Notes: generated from the sequence alone by a model not told the origin. 64,000 nt of DNA from Selenomonadales bacterium (GCA_029975165.1 JARKPR010000092.1:31937-95936); one strand, 5' to 3'. Shown: positions 54,077 through 62,946, numbered from the stretch's first letter. Translations and numbers: made by a program.

Positions 54077-54490
54077 ATGGACTTTCGCGAGATAATGGCC
54101 GACGGCGATCTCGAAACCTGGCTCAGTCTGGCGCAGGCCATCGCCGGCCGGAATCCGGTGGAAATCCTCCTGCCGCCCGAAACCTGCACGGCAATGCTGC
54201 AGACGGTGGACAGCGTCGGCGACACGCCCTTTTACCTGGGCGAGGTGCTGATGAGCGAGGCGGCGGTGTCCATAAGCGGCGTCGCCGGCTACGGGTTCGC
54301 CCTCGAGGACGAGCCGCAGCGCGCCCTTTGCATCGCCATCGTCGACGCCGCTCTGGCGGCCGGGGTGCCTGATGCGCCGGCAATCCGCCGGACACTGGAC
54401 GGCGAGGCGGCTAAGGCGCGCGAGCGGCAGCGGCGGTACGAGAGCCTCGTCGCCGCCACCAAGGTCAATTTCGCTATTATGGAGGGCTGA
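54077..54490 (+). CDS. phnG: C-P lyase complex subunit PhnG
   Basis: 137 residues, small subunit of the PhnGHIJ core. Recognised by length, by position directly before phnH and by the EVLMSEAAVSI-GVAGYGFALEDEPQRAL block typical of PhnG. With PhnH and PhnI it catalyses transfer of methylphosphonate-type groups to the ribose of ATP. It is separated by 14 bases from phnE. Confidence 0.9.
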   Translation: MDFREIMADGDLETWLSLAQAIAGRNPVEILLPPETCTAMLQTVDSVGDTPFYLGEVLMSEAAVSISGVAGYGFALEDEPQRALCIAIVDAALAAGVPDAPAIRRTLDGEAAKARERQRRYESLVAATKVNFAIMEG

Positions 54491-54492
54491 CA

Positions 54493-55101
54493 GTGAGCGT
54501 TCTATTCGAAGCGGCCTTCAACCGCGTTTTCGACTCCCAGAATCTATACCGCAGGATGCTTGACGCCATCGCCCGGCCGGGGAAGGTCGTCGCCCTGCCG
54601 TGTCTAGACATCTGTCCGCCGTCCGGCCTCAGCGTCTATGCCAGCGGCCTGGCCTTCACCCTGCTCGACGGCGACACTTCTTTCGCCATATTGCCGGCGA
54701 GCGAACCGTGGCAGGATTACCTGACCGTCAACACCGGCGCCCGGCCGGCCGCACCGGCGGACGCCGAATTTATCCTCCTGGCCGGCCGGGAGTACGGGCC
54801 GCAGATCACGGTCGCGCGGCGCGGCGACCTGCTGGCCCCGGAGCGGGGCGCCACCATTTTCGCCATGGTCGACGCTATCGACAGCGCCGCCGGCGGCGGC
54901 CTCAGGCTGACGTTCGCCGGCCCCGGCGTCGACGGCCGGGCGGCGGTATCCGTCACCGGCCTCAACGTGGCCAACCTGGAAAATATCCTCAGCCTCAACC
55001 GGGAGTATCCCCTCGGGGTCGACTGCTTCCTCGCCGACCGGCAGGGCCGGCTGGTGGCGATGCCCCGCTCGACCGCCGTGCAGTGGGAGGTGGTTTCCTG
55101 A
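54493..55101 (+). CDS. phnH: C-P lyase complex subunit PhnH
   Basis: 202 residues, GTG start two bases after phnG. The family blocks FNRVFDSQNLYRRMLDA and the RPGKV/LPCLD turn near the N-terminus are clear. The stop overlaps the phnI start by one base. The coding sequence contains a second exact copy of the operator palindrome at 54601-54610, translated as part of LPCLDICP. Confidence 0.93.
   Translation: MSVLFEAAFNRVFDSQNLYRRMLDAIARPGKVVALPCLDICPPSGLSVYASGLAFTLLDGDTSFAILPASEPWQDYLTVNTGARPAAPADAEFILLAGREYGPQITVARRGDLLAPERGATIFAMVDAIDSAAGGGLRLTFAGPGVDGRAAVSVTGLNVANLENILSLNREYPLGVDCFLADRQGRLVAMPRSTAVQWEVVS
54601..54610. promoter_or_regulatory. Second TGTCTAGACA palindrome, inside phnH
   Basis: Identical to the putative PhnF operator at 50737 and followed by the same two bases (TC). 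It could be an intragenic operator or roadblock site, or a chance codon match. Confidence 0.4.
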
Positions 55102-56210
55102 TGGGCTATGTGGCGGTAAGCGGCGGCAGCGAAGCCATTGCCGGCGCCGAGGAACTCGTAAAATTCTTCCGTCTGCGCGGCGGGTCGGCGGCGCTCGCAG
55201 TGCGGCAGATCCGCGACCAGCAGCGGCTGGCGGTCGACAAGGTGATGGGCGAAGGCTCGCTGTACGCCCCCACGGTCGCCGCCCTGGCCCTCAAGCAGGC
55301 CGAGGGGGACAGCATCGAAGCCTCGTTCATCCTGCGGGCCTACCGGGCCACTCAGCCCCGCCGCTATACGTCGCTGGCGGTCGACACCGCCGCCATGGCG
55401 ATCGTGCGCCGCATCTCCGGCGCCTTCCAGGACATTCCCGGCGGCCAGGTCCTCGGCCCGACCCGCGATTACAGCCAGCGGCTGGTCGATTTCTCCCTGC
55501 TGGACGAAAAAGAGCAGGTCATACGGGCTTTCCTCGCCGGCGCCGGCCTGGACGCCGCCGGCCGGGACCTGCCGGACAGCTTTCCCAAAGTGGTGGCCCT
55601 GCTGCGGGCCGAAGGGCTGCTGGCGCCGCCGGAAACCGCCGACCGGGGCCTGCGGGACATAACCCGCGAGAGCCTGGGCTTCCCCTATCCCCGCTCGGCC
55701 AAGCTGCAGGCTTTAGCCCGCGGCGAGACGGGGGCCATGATGGCCCTGGCCTATAGCTCCATCCGCGGCTACGGCGACATCCATCCCTACCTGGGAGAGC
55801 TGCGGGTGGGCTACGTCAAGCTGTATATAACCCATCCCGCCCTTGCAAAGCCGGCGTACGTGGGCAAGGTGCTGGTCACCGAGGCCGAGATCATCGCCCA
55901 GTACGCCGCAGGCGAGAAAGGCGCGACCCCCAGGCTCAGCCTGGGCTACGGCCTGTGCTTCGGCCACAACGAACTCAAGGCCATCTCCATGGGCATCCTC
56001 GACCGGACGACCCGCTCGAAAGCGCCGCAGAAAGCGCCGGCCGAAGACGAGGAATTCGTCCTCTACCATATCGACGGCATCGAGGCGTCCGGCTTCGTCG
56101 CCCACTGGAAACTGCCCCATTACGTCACCTTCCAGTCGACCCTGGACAGACTGCGCCGTTCCCAGGCGCTGAAGGAGGAAGCGCCGGATGCTGAACCTCA
56201 GGACGATTGA
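55101..56210 (+). CDS. phnI: C-P lyase complex subunit PhnI
   Basis: 369 residues, the nucleosidase-type catalytic core subunit. It begins MGYVAVSGGSEAI, the usual PhnI N-terminus, and includes QIRDQQRLAVDKVMGEGSLY and the GYGLCFGHNELKAISM block. It is coupled to phnH by a one-base stop/start overlap and overlaps phnJ by 23 bases. Confidence 0.96.
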   Translation: MGYVAVSGGSEAIAGAEELVKFFRLRGGSAALAVRQIRDQQRLAVDKVMGEGSLYAPTVAALALKQAEGDSIEASFILRAYRATQPRRYTSLAVDTAAMAIVRRISGAFQDIPGGQVLGPTRDYSQRLVDFSLLDEKEQVIRAFLAGAGLDAAGRDLPDSFPKVVALLRAEGLLAPPETADRGLRDITRESLGFPYPRSAKLQALARGETGAMMALAYSSIRGYGDIHPYLGELRVGYVKLYITHPALAKPAYVGKVLVTEAEIIAQYAAGEKGATPRLSLGYGLCFGHNELKAISMGILDRTTRSKAPQKAPAEDEEFVLYHIDGIEASGFVAHWKLPHYVTFQSTLDRLRRSQALKEEAPDAEPQDD

Positions 56211-57072
56211 GCGGAAACACGGCTACAATTTCGCCTTCCTCGACGAAAACACCAAACGGGAAGTCCGCCGCAAGACGCTGAAGGCGGTGGCCATCCCCGG
56301 CCACCAGGTGCCGTTCGCCTCCCCCGAGCTGCCCATCGCCCGCGGCTGGGGCACCGGCGGCCTGCAGGTGACCATGGCGATCATCGGCCCGGACGACGTG
56401 CTGAAGGTCATCGACCAGGGCTGCGACGGCGGCGTCAACGCCGTCAACATCCGCAAGCTGCTCGTCAAGACCACGGGCGTCAGGACGACCTTCGCCACCG
56501 GCGAGGCCACCATCGTCCAGACCCGCCACCGCATCCCCGAGGAAAAACTGCGGGCCGACCAGATCCTCGTCCTGCAGGTGCCCATCCCCGAGCCGCTGCG
56601 GTTCGTGGAGGCCTCGATGGCCAAGACGCGCGAGATGCACGCCGAGATGGACTACAGCCGCATGTGGGTGTTCCTGTACGAAAACATCGTCAAGTGGGGC
56701 GAGATTACCATCGGCGCCCGCTACCCCTCGCTGGTCAACGGCCGCTACCTCATCGACCCTTCGCCCATCCCCCGCTGGGATGTGCCCAAACTCCACATGG
56801 CCGACACCCTGTTCCTGTTCGGGGCCGGCCGCGAGAAGCGCATCTACGCCGTGCCGCCCCACACCAGCGTCGAGCCGCTGCAGTTCGACGACGTTCCTTT
56901 CCGGGTGGAGGACTTCGCCGGCAGGGCCTGCCTGCGCTGCGGCGCGACCGGCACCTTCCTCAACGAAATCTTCGACGGCCGGGGCGGCAAGCTGTACGTC
57001 TGCTCCGACTCGTACAACTGCGACGCCGTCAAGGCGAAAAGGGAGGGGACGACCGATGGCGGCGGCCAATGA
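56188..57072 (+). CDS. phnJ: Radical-SAM C-P lyase subunit PhnJ
   Basis: 294 residues. The enzyme that breaks the carbon-phosphorus bond. The C-terminal cysteine set is intact: a CLRC pair, then C and C five residues apart in VCSDSYNC, which binds the 4Fe-4S cluster; the glycine-rich GWGTGGLQ near residue 48 carries the radical glycine. The length matches the family. It overlaps both neighbours. Confidence 0.97.
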   Translation: MLNLRTIERKHGYNFAFLDENTKREVRRKTLKAVAIPGHQVPFASPELPIARGWGTGGLQVTMAIIGPDDVLKVIDQGCDGGVNAVNIRKLLVKTTGVRTTFATGEATIVQTRHRIPEEKLRADQILVLQVPIPEPLRFVEASMAKTREMHAEMDYSRMWVFLYENIVKWGEITIGARYPSLVNGRYLIDPSPIPRWDVPKLHMADTLFLFGAGREKRIYAVPPHTSVEPLQFDDVPFRVEDFAGRACLRCGATGTFLNEIFDGRGGKLYVCSDSYNCDAVKAKREGTTDGGGQ

Positions 57073-57904
57073 CGCCTTCGTCCTGCGGGTGAACCGGCTA
57101 ACGAAGCGCTTCGGCGCCGGTTGCCCGTCGTGCTACGCTCTGACCGGCCCGGCCGGCGAGACCAACATCTGCCCCCGCTGCGGCAGCATCGTCGCTTGCC
57201 ACGACGTCAGCTTCGACCTGGAGGAGGGGGAAATATTAGGCATCGTCGGCGAGAGCGGCTCGGGAAAAAGCACGCTCGTCCGCTGCCTGTACTTCGATGA
57301 GGAAGTTACGGACGGCGAAGCCTTCCTGGCCGCCTACGGCGGCGGGCGGGTAAACCTGTTCGCCGCCACCGCCCAAAAGAAGCGGCATGTACGCAACCAC
57401 CTCATGGGCATGGTCTACCAAAACCCCTTGCTCGGCATAAAACCCCACTTCACGGCCGGCGGCAACGTGGCCGAGAAGCTGCTGACCGCCGATATCTACA
57501 ACTACGCCGGCATCCGCACGCGGGCCGCCGCCCTCCTGACCCGCACGGAAATTCCCCGCGGCCGCATGGACGATTTCCCGGCCTATTTCAGCGGCGGCAT
57601 GCAGCAGCGGGTGCAGATCGCCAAGGCGCTGGCCAACAACCCGCCGCTGCTGTTCCTCGACGAGATAACCATCGGCCTCGACCTGTCGGTCCAGGCCCGC
57701 GTGCTCGACCTTGTCAAGGAAATCCAGCGGGAACTCGGCATCGCCATGCTGGCCGTCTCCCACGACCTGGGGGTAATCCGCATGCTGGCCGACCGCACCG
57801 CCGTCATGAAGAACGGCCGCATCGTCGAGCTCGGCCTGACCGACCAGATTCTCGAAGACCCGCAGCACCGCTACACCCAACTCCTCGTCCAATCCATGCT
57901 TTAG
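57056..57904 (+). CDS. phnK: C-P lyase ATP-binding subunit PhnK with inserted Cys4 motif
   Basis: 282 residues, an ABC-type ATPase that docks on the PhnGHIJ core. Walker A GESGSGKS is near residue 65, the signature FSGGMQQR near 176 and Walker B LLFLDEI near 197. Between the first strand and Walker A lies an insertion with two CxxC pairs (CPSC and CPRC), which looks like a small zinc ribbon and is absent from the E. coli protein. ATG behind GGGAGGGG, inside the end of phnJ. Confidence 0.94.
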   Translation: MAAANDAFVLRVNRLTKRFGAGCPSCYALTGPAGETNICPRCGSIVACHDVSFDLEEGEILGIVGESGSGKSTLVRCLYFDEEVTDGEAFLAAYGGGRVNLFAATAQKKRHVRNHLMGMVYQNPLLGIKPHFTAGGNVAEKLLTADIYNYAGIRTRAAALLTRTEIPRGRMDDFPAYFSGGMQQRVQIAKALANNPPLLFLDEITIGLDLSVQARVLDLVKEIQRELGIAMLAVSHDLGVIRMLADRTAVMKNGRIVELGLTDQILEDPQHRYTQLLVQSML

Positions 57905-57914
57905 GAGGGGAAAG

Positions 57915-58643
57915 ATGAACGATCTGCTAACCGTCCACGGCCTCTGCAAAAACTTCCTGCTCCACCGCCAGCATGACGCCAAGCTGCTCACCGGCTGCTC
58001 CGACGTCAGCTTCAGCCTCAAGCCGGGGGAGTTCATGGGCATCGCCGGACCGAGCGGCGCCGGCAAGTCCACGATCATCAAGTGCATCTACCGGACTTAT
58101 CTGCCCAGCGAGGGTGAGATATTCTACCGGACGAAAGACGGACGGGAGGTCGACCTGGCGGCCGCCCCCGAGCGGGACATCATCAGCCTCCGGCGGAGCG
58201 AGATGAGTTATGTCAGCCAGTTCCTCAAGGTCATCCCCCGCGTGCCAGCCGTGGATATCCTGGCCGAGCAGCTCGTGGCCAGGGGCTGGCGGCCGGACGG
58301 CGCCCGCGAACGGGCCCGCGAGTACCTGCAGATGATGAATATCGACCCGAGTCTGTGGGATACCTCGCCCGTCACGTTCAGCGGCGGCGAGCAGCAGCGG
58401 GTCAACCTGGCCAGGGCGCTTATCACCCAGCCCAGGCTCCTCCTGCTGGACGAACCGACCGCCTCCCTCGACGCCGAAACCAAGAAGATCGTCGTCCAGG
58501 CGCTCCTATACCTGAAAAAACAGGGTTCGACGATGATCGGCGTGTTCCACGACAGCGACGTGATGCGGCGGCTGGTCGACCGGGTGTTCACGATGACCGG
58601 CGGCCGATGCCGTTCCATCACCCGCATGCAGGAGGTCGTATGA
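57915..58643 (+). CDS. phnL: C-P lyase ATP-binding subunit PhnL
   Basis: 242 residues. Walker A GPSGAGKS, signature FSGGEQQR, Walker B LLLLDEP and the PhnL-type MSYVSQFLKVIPRVPA stretch. It pairs with PhnK on the lyase core. GGAGGGG precedes the ATG, and the stop overlaps phnM by four bases. Confidence 0.95.
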   Translation: MNDLLTVHGLCKNFLLHRQHDAKLLTGCSDVSFSLKPGEFMGIAGPSGAGKSTIIKCIYRTYLPSEGEIFYRTKDGREVDLAAAPERDIISLRRSEMSYVSQFLKVIPRVPAVDILAEQLVARGWRPDGARERAREYLQMMNIDPSLWDTSPVTFSGGEQQRVNLARALITQPRLLLLDEPTASLDAETKKIVVQALLYLKKQGSTMIGVFHDSDVMRRLVDRVFTMTGGRCRSITRMQEVV

Positions 58644-59842
58644 AAAAGACGGTTTTGGTCACCAACGGGCAGTTGGTCCTGCCTGACCGCGTTTTGCGCG
58701 ACGGCGAGATACTGCTGGAAGACGGCCTGATCAGGCATGTCGGCCGGGCCGGCGAGCACCGCGGCCGGGTAGCCGACCGGGTCATAGACGCCCAGGGCGG
58801 CTATGTAATGCCCGGCTTCATCGACCTGCACAGCGACGCCATCGAGAAGGAGCTCGAACCGCGGCCCGGCGCTTTCTTCAGCCCCGAACTGGCCTTCAGC
58901 GAGCTGGAGAAAAAGCTGGCCGGCCAGGGCATCACCACCATGTACCATTCCTTCTCCTTCGCCGGGGCCGAGTGGGGGGTGCGCCAGGACGACGGCGCCG
59001 CCGACTGCGTCCGGCGCATCGCGGCCCGGTCGGAAAACGCCGCCCTCATCCGCAATAAGCTCCATCTCCGCTACGAGATAACGAACTACAAGGCGGTGGA
59101 GCTTATCCGCGGCCTGGTGTTCGACGGGTTGGTGGACCTGCTCTCGTTCATGGACCATACGCCCGGGCAGGGTCAGTACCCGACGGTGGAAAGCTACCGC
59201 CGCTATATGGAGAAAACGTACCACAGCACGATCGACGAGATCGACAAACTCCTCGCCGTAAAGGCCGAGGGCCGGGCCCGGGCCGAGGAAAGCATCGGCG
59301 TCCTCGCCCTGGCGGCCCACGCGGCCGGTGTGCCGCTCGCCTCCCACGACGACGACGCGGCGGCCAGGGTAGAATACTATAAGGCCAAGGGCGTCACCGT
59401 CAGCGAGTTCCCCGTCAATATCGCGGCCGCCCAGGCGGCCCGCCGGCTGGGGGTCGACGTCTGCGTCGGCGCGCCCAACGTCGTGCGGGGCGGTTCCACC
59501 GGCAGCGGTATGGCGGCGATCGACGCCATCACGGCCGGCGCGGCCAATATCATCTGCTCCGACTACTACCCGCCGGCAATCCTGCACGCCGTGTTCAAGC
59601 TGGCGGTCGGGCCGCTGACTCTGAGCGAGGCGGCGGCGATGGCGACGAGCGTTCCGGCCAGGGCCTTGGGGCTGGCCGGGTTCGGCACGCTGGCCGAAGG
59701 CTGCGCCGGCGACGCGATCATCGTCCACAGCCGCGGCGAGATGCCGGTCGTCACGACGACTATCGTCGGCGGGGTGCCGGTTTACGACGTGACCTACCGC
59801 CGGCCGCTGGGCAGACGGCAGACCAAAGCGCAGCCCGCCTGA
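58640..59842 (+). CDS. phnM: Alpha-D-ribose 1-methylphosphonate 5-triphosphate diphosphatase PhnM
   Basis: 400-residue amidohydrolase-fold enzyme removing pyrophosphate from the ribose triphosphate intermediate. Metal motifs: GFIDLHSDAIEKE near residue 60 and the ASHDDD block near 235. AGGAGG lies before the ATG. It is the last recognisable C-P lyase core gene; the usual phnN and phnP do not follow. Confidence 0.95.
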   Translation: MKKTVLVTNGQLVLPDRVLRDGEILLEDGLIRHVGRAGEHRGRVADRVIDAQGGYVMPGFIDLHSDAIEKELEPRPGAFFSPELAFSELEKKLAGQGITTMYHSFSFAGAEWGVRQDDGAADCVRRIAARSENAALIRNKLHLRYEITNYKAVELIRGLVFDGLVDLLSFMDHTPGQGQYPTVESYRRYMEKTYHSTIDEIDKLLAVKAEGRARAEESIGVLALAAHAAGVPLASHDDDAAARVEYYKAKGVTVSEFPVNIAAAQAARRLGVDVCVGAPNVVRGGSTGSGMAAIDAITAGAANIICSDYYPPAILHAVFKLAVGPLTLSEAAAMATSVPARALGLAGFGTLAEGCAGDAIIVHSRGEMPVVTTTIVGGVPVYDVTYRRPLGRRQTKAQPA

Positions 59843-59856
59843 AGGGAGGAAAAAGC

Positions 59857-60798
59857 ATGGATATCGGCGGTATCGCCATCAACGCCGACGCCGGCTTCAT
59901 CGACGGCAATCTCGGCCTGTTGAAAAAAGAGCTGGCCTATTACCGCGAGATAGGGTTCAGCCATGTCGAGCTTGGCCCTCATGGCGTGGGCGCCATCGTC
60001 GGCGGCCGGCTGGTGCGGGAACGGCTGCGGGAAGTCCAGGCGCTGCTGGCCGGCCAGCCCCTCGGCGTGGCGGTCCACGGCCCCAACCCCCTCAACCTCA
60101 TGAACCGTTGCCCGGCGGCGAACGACCGGGAAGGCTTCCTGTCCAGCCTCGAATTCACGGCCGCCGTGGGCGCCACGGTCATGGTCTACCACGCCGGCAG
60201 GTACCTGGCGGAGGAAGACTTCCTGGTAGCGCCCCAGCCTTATCCGACCACGGGCGAGCAGCAAGCCATGTGGGAAAGCGAGCGGGAAGAACTGCGGTCG
60301 ATGGGGGAAGCGGCGGCCCGGTGCGGCGTCGCCATCGCCGTGGAGAACGCCCGGCCGTACCTCAACGCGCCCCATTACTGCTATGCCGAGTCGCTGGTGA
60401 AACTGGCGGCGATGGTCAAAGAGGTCGGTCATCCCAACGTCGGCGTCACCCTTGACATGGGCCACGCGTATCTGTCCGCCCGCCGCTACGGCCTCGATCT
60501 CTGCGAGGGAATCGCCGCCGTCGCCCCCTTCGTAAGGCATATCCACCTCCACGATAACTTCGGCCGCTGCTGCCATTCCTACGAGCGCAAGCAGCACGAA
60601 ATGGCCGTCATGGGGCGGGGCGACATGCACATGCCCATCGGCTGGGGGGAAGTGCCGGCCAGGGAGATATTCGCCCGTTTGCCTCATTACATCGGCCTCG
60701 TAACCCTGGAACTGCGGCCGCGCTACCGCGACCACTATAGGGATGCGCTGGGCGCAGCCCGACGGATACTGATGTTCAAGGAAAGGTACGCCTCCTGA
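59857..60798 (+). CDS. TIM-barrel sugar-phosphate isomerase/AP-endonuclease-2-like enzyme in phn operon
   Basis: 313 residues. A xylose-isomerase-like TIM barrel with metal-type motifs: a YHAG histidine, the VENARPY glutamate, TLDMGHAY (Asp and His), HIHLHDN and a late TLELRP glutamate. These are the ligands of the endonuclease-IV/epimerase fold. It starts 14 bases after phnM behind GGGAGG. No phnP or phnN is present, so this enzyme may act on the ribose cyclic phosphate or bisphosphate downstream of PhnJ. That is inference. Confidence 0.85.
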   Translation: MDIGGIAINADAGFIDGNLGLLKKELAYYREIGFSHVELGPHGVGAIVGGRLVRERLREVQALLAGQPLGVAVHGPNPLNLMNRCPAANDREGFLSSLEFTAAVGATVMVYHAGRYLAEEDFLVAPQPYPTTGEQQAMWESEREELRSMGEAAARCGVAIAVENARPYLNAPHYCYAESLVKLAAMVKEVGHPNVGVTLDMGHAYLSARRYGLDLCEGIAAVAPFVRHIHLHDNFGRCCHSYERKQHEMAVMGRGDMHMPIGWGEVPAREIFARLPHYIGLVTLELRPRYRDHYRDALGAARRILMFKERYAS

Positions 60799-60799
60799 T

Positions 60800-61264
60800 A
60801 TGGTAAGAGTAATGGATGATCTCGTCAGCGTGCGCCGGGCGGAGCGGGGCGACCTCGGCCAGGTGCTGGCCCTTTATCGCCTGCTCGACGGACCTTACGC
60901 CGGCGCGGAGCGGGCCGTCACGGAACAAGAGGCCTGGCAGGCACTGACGGACGACCCCCGGCAGTACCTGCTGGTGGCTGAGGAGGACGGCCGCATTGCC
61001 GGGACGGCTACCGTAATCGTCGTGGCCAACATCGGCCATGGGGGTAAACCCTGGGCGGCGGTGGAGAACGTCGTGGTGGCCGAGGAGTGCCGGGGCCGCG
61101 GCGTCGGTACGCGGCTGATGGTCGCTGTCGGCGATATCAGCCGGCGGCTGGGCTGCTACAAGCTGGTGCTGTCAAGCAATATGGCCCGGACCGAAGCCCA
61201 CGAGTTTTACCGGCAGTTGGGTTGGCGGCAGACGCATGCGGGCTTCTCCGTAGTCGAAAAATAA
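60800..61264 (+). CDS. GNAT acetyltransferase at the end of the phn operon
   Basis: 154 residues with the acetyl-CoA motif EECRGRGVGTRLM near residues 95-107 and a typical GNAT C-terminus (EFYRQLGW). Position suggests a PhnO-like aminoalkylphosphonate N-acetyltransferase, but the sequence is not diagnostic. The start is uncertain between two ATG codons 12 bases apart, neither with a good ribosome site; it follows the preceding stop by one base. A weak hairpin lies near 61267-61287. Confidence 0.83.
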   Translation: MVRVMDDLVSVRRAERGDLGQVLALYRLLDGPYAGAERAVTEQEAWQALTDDPRQYLLVAEEDGRIAGTATVIVVANIGHGGKPWAAVENVVVAEECRGRGVGTRLMVAVGDISRRLGCYKLVLSSNMARTEAHEFYRQLGWRQTHAGFSVVEK

Positions 61265-61314
61265 AAATGCCGCCCTACCGGGGACGGCTTATGGTCTGGC
61301 GGTTGCCACGGTGC

Positions 61315-61791
61315 TTAACCTATGCGTTTTAGGTATTTGGGGCGGATGAACCACAGCAGTTCGCCTTTGGCGGGCAGCGGCTGTTGCACGGAGAAGCCGG
61401 CGGCCGAAGCTTCGCCGAACGGCAGTTTCAGGCCGGTGAGCTTGCGGGACCACTCGCCCAGGTGGGGCTGGCTGCTGACGAAAACGAGGCGGTCATCATC
61501 CTTGCTGTGTTCGAAGGCTGTCGTCAGCAGGGTAGCGAGATCGTCGGTGTCGAGGGTTTTCAGGAAGCGGCGCTTTACGCCCAGTTCCTCGGCAAGCAGC
61601 TCGGCGGTCCGGGAGGCCGCGGCCGACATGCTCGACCACACCTGGGTTCTGAGTTTGCGGGGGATTATATGGTCGAGTCCCTGGGCGGCCTCAACCACCG
61701 TTTTTTCCCCGGCTTTTGTCAGCGCCAGGACGGTTTCGCCTTTGGCCGTCTTTTCCTCCGCTTCACCGGTGTGAAAGAAAATTATGTACAT
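61315..61791 (-). CDS. SixA-like histidine-phosphatase fold protein lacking catalytic histidines
   Basis: 158 residues of the branch-2 phosphoglycerate-mutase/SixA fold. The hallmark RHG at the N-terminus reads HTG (H7, T8, G9 in FFHTGEAEE), so the phosphoacceptor histidine is replaced by threonine. The second conserved histidine, normally in VGHNP, is also missing (VSSQP). The remaining SixA-like blocks (WSSMSAAASRTAELLAEEL, LDTDDLATLL) are clear. It is probably a binding or regulatory pseudoenzyme. A two-repeat PHO box lies about 60 bases upstream. Confidence 0.8.
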   Translation of the reverse strand: MYIIFFHTGEAEEKTAKGETVLALTKAGEKTVVEAAQGLDHIIPRKLRTQVWSSMSAAASRTAELLAEELGVKRRFLKTLDTDDLATLLTTAFEHSKDDDRLVFVSSQPHLGEWSRKLTGLKLPFGEASAAGFSVQQPLPAKGELLWFIRPKYLKRIG

Positions 61792-61851
61792 AGAGCATTC
61801 CTCCTAATATAGTGCGTTGGCTGTCCCGGAGGAAATATCCTTGCGTTTGAA

Positions 61852-61868
61852 TGTAAATTTTTTGTTAA
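61852..61868 (-). promoter_or_regulatory. Possible short PHO box for the SixA-like gene
   Basis: On the minus strand TTAACA and TTTACA 11 bp apart; no third repeat. It is weaker than the other arrays but correctly placed and oriented. Confidence 0.45.
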
Positions 61869-61881
61869 TATTGTCGCTGGT

Positions 61882-62946
61882 CTACTTGCGGCGGTCGGTC
61901 AGGTAGACCGATCCCGGCATGGCTTTAGCCTTGCTTTTGAGCTGGGCGGCGATTTCGCCGATCTCCAGGTAGTTGGCGAAGCGCCGGTCGCAGTTGTCGA
62001 TGACGGCGATGGACAGTGTGGTGACGGGGAAATTTTCGTCGATACCGCGGCGGTTGGGGATGGTTATGTAGCCCCGGGCCAGGTCGTCCGGCGCGTAAAG
62101 ACCGCGGATTTCCCGGTCGAAACGGGCGATCACGGACTGGCAGAGGGCCTCCGCTTTTTCCGGCCGGCTGATGATTATGAAATCATCGCCGCCGATGTGG
62201 CCCAGGAAATCGGCGTGGCCGTCGCTCAAGGCCGTTATCGCCTGCTGGAGAATGGAGCCGGTCAGACGCAGGGCGTTATCGCCATGCTCGAAACCATATT
62301 TGTCGTTGAACGCCTTGAAATTATCGATATCGACATACAGTACCGCGAAGGGCTCATTCGCATGAACGAGATTTTGCAGGCGTTCGGTGATGGCAAGGTT
62401 GCCCGGCAGGCCGGTGAGCGGGTTGGCGTTGGCCGCCGTGCGGATCTGCCTGTCGGTGATATGCCTGAGCAGGTCGATGATCGACACCGTGCCCCAATAG
62501 CGGCCGTCTTTGGTAACAATGATCAGGTCGTATTGTTTGTCCTCCTGGCGGGCCATGGCCTGATGCGAGACGGCTTCGAGCGACAGGCCGGCGTCGACGA
62601 TGAGCGGCGCCTTATCCATGAGCGCCCGGACCGGGCGGTTATAATAAAGAGGCACGCCGTAGCGGCTGCCCAAGAGGTAATATAGTTCGTTTTTCATAAC
62701 CAATCCGACCGGTCTTTGTTCTTCGGTCACGACGATGCCTTGCAGTGTACCCGCGGGGAACAAGTCCTTCACTTCTGCTACCGTCTTCTCGCCGCTGACG
62801 GACGGACTTCGTCCGGCGATACCGCCGATGGTCGCTTCATTGTCGGCAGGATGGTCTTGCTGATGGCAGGATACGGCCGGACCGGGCAGGACACGCCCGG
62901 CCTCTTCCCAGGACAGAAGGTTTGGCGTTTTGCTCACGGGCGCCAC
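61882..62946 (-). CDS. CBS-domain diguanylate cyclase-like protein (GGDDF)
   Basis: 354 residues. A poorly conserved N-terminal stretch of about 45 residues precedes a CBS pair (about 45-165, including KTVAEVKDLF and TKDGRYWGTVSIIDLL). A GGDEF-type domain follows, with the active loop written GGDDF near 257. It has no membrane segment and no EAL or HD-GYP domain. The GTG start is supported by AAAGAGAG but not strongly. A three-repeat PHO box lies upstream, making this the second cyclic-di-GMP-type gene in the Pho block. Confidence 0.87.
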   Translation of the reverse strand: MAPVSKTPNLLSWEEAGRVLPGPAVSCHQQDHPADNEATIGGIAGRSPSVSGEKTVAEVKDLFPAGTLQGIVVTEEQRPVGLVMKNELYYLLGSRYGVPLYYNRPVRALMDKAPLIVDAGLSLEAVSHQAMARQEDKQYDLIIVTKDGRYWGTVSIIDLLRHITDRQIRTAANANPLTGLPGNLAITERLQNLVHANEPFAVLYVDIDNFKAFNDKYGFEHGDNALRLTGSILQQAITALSDGHADFLGHIGGDDFIIISRPEKAEALCQSVIARFDREIRGLYAPDDLARGYITIPNRRGIDENFPVTTLSIAVIDNCDRRFANYLEIGEIAAQLKSKAKAMPGSVYLTDRRK

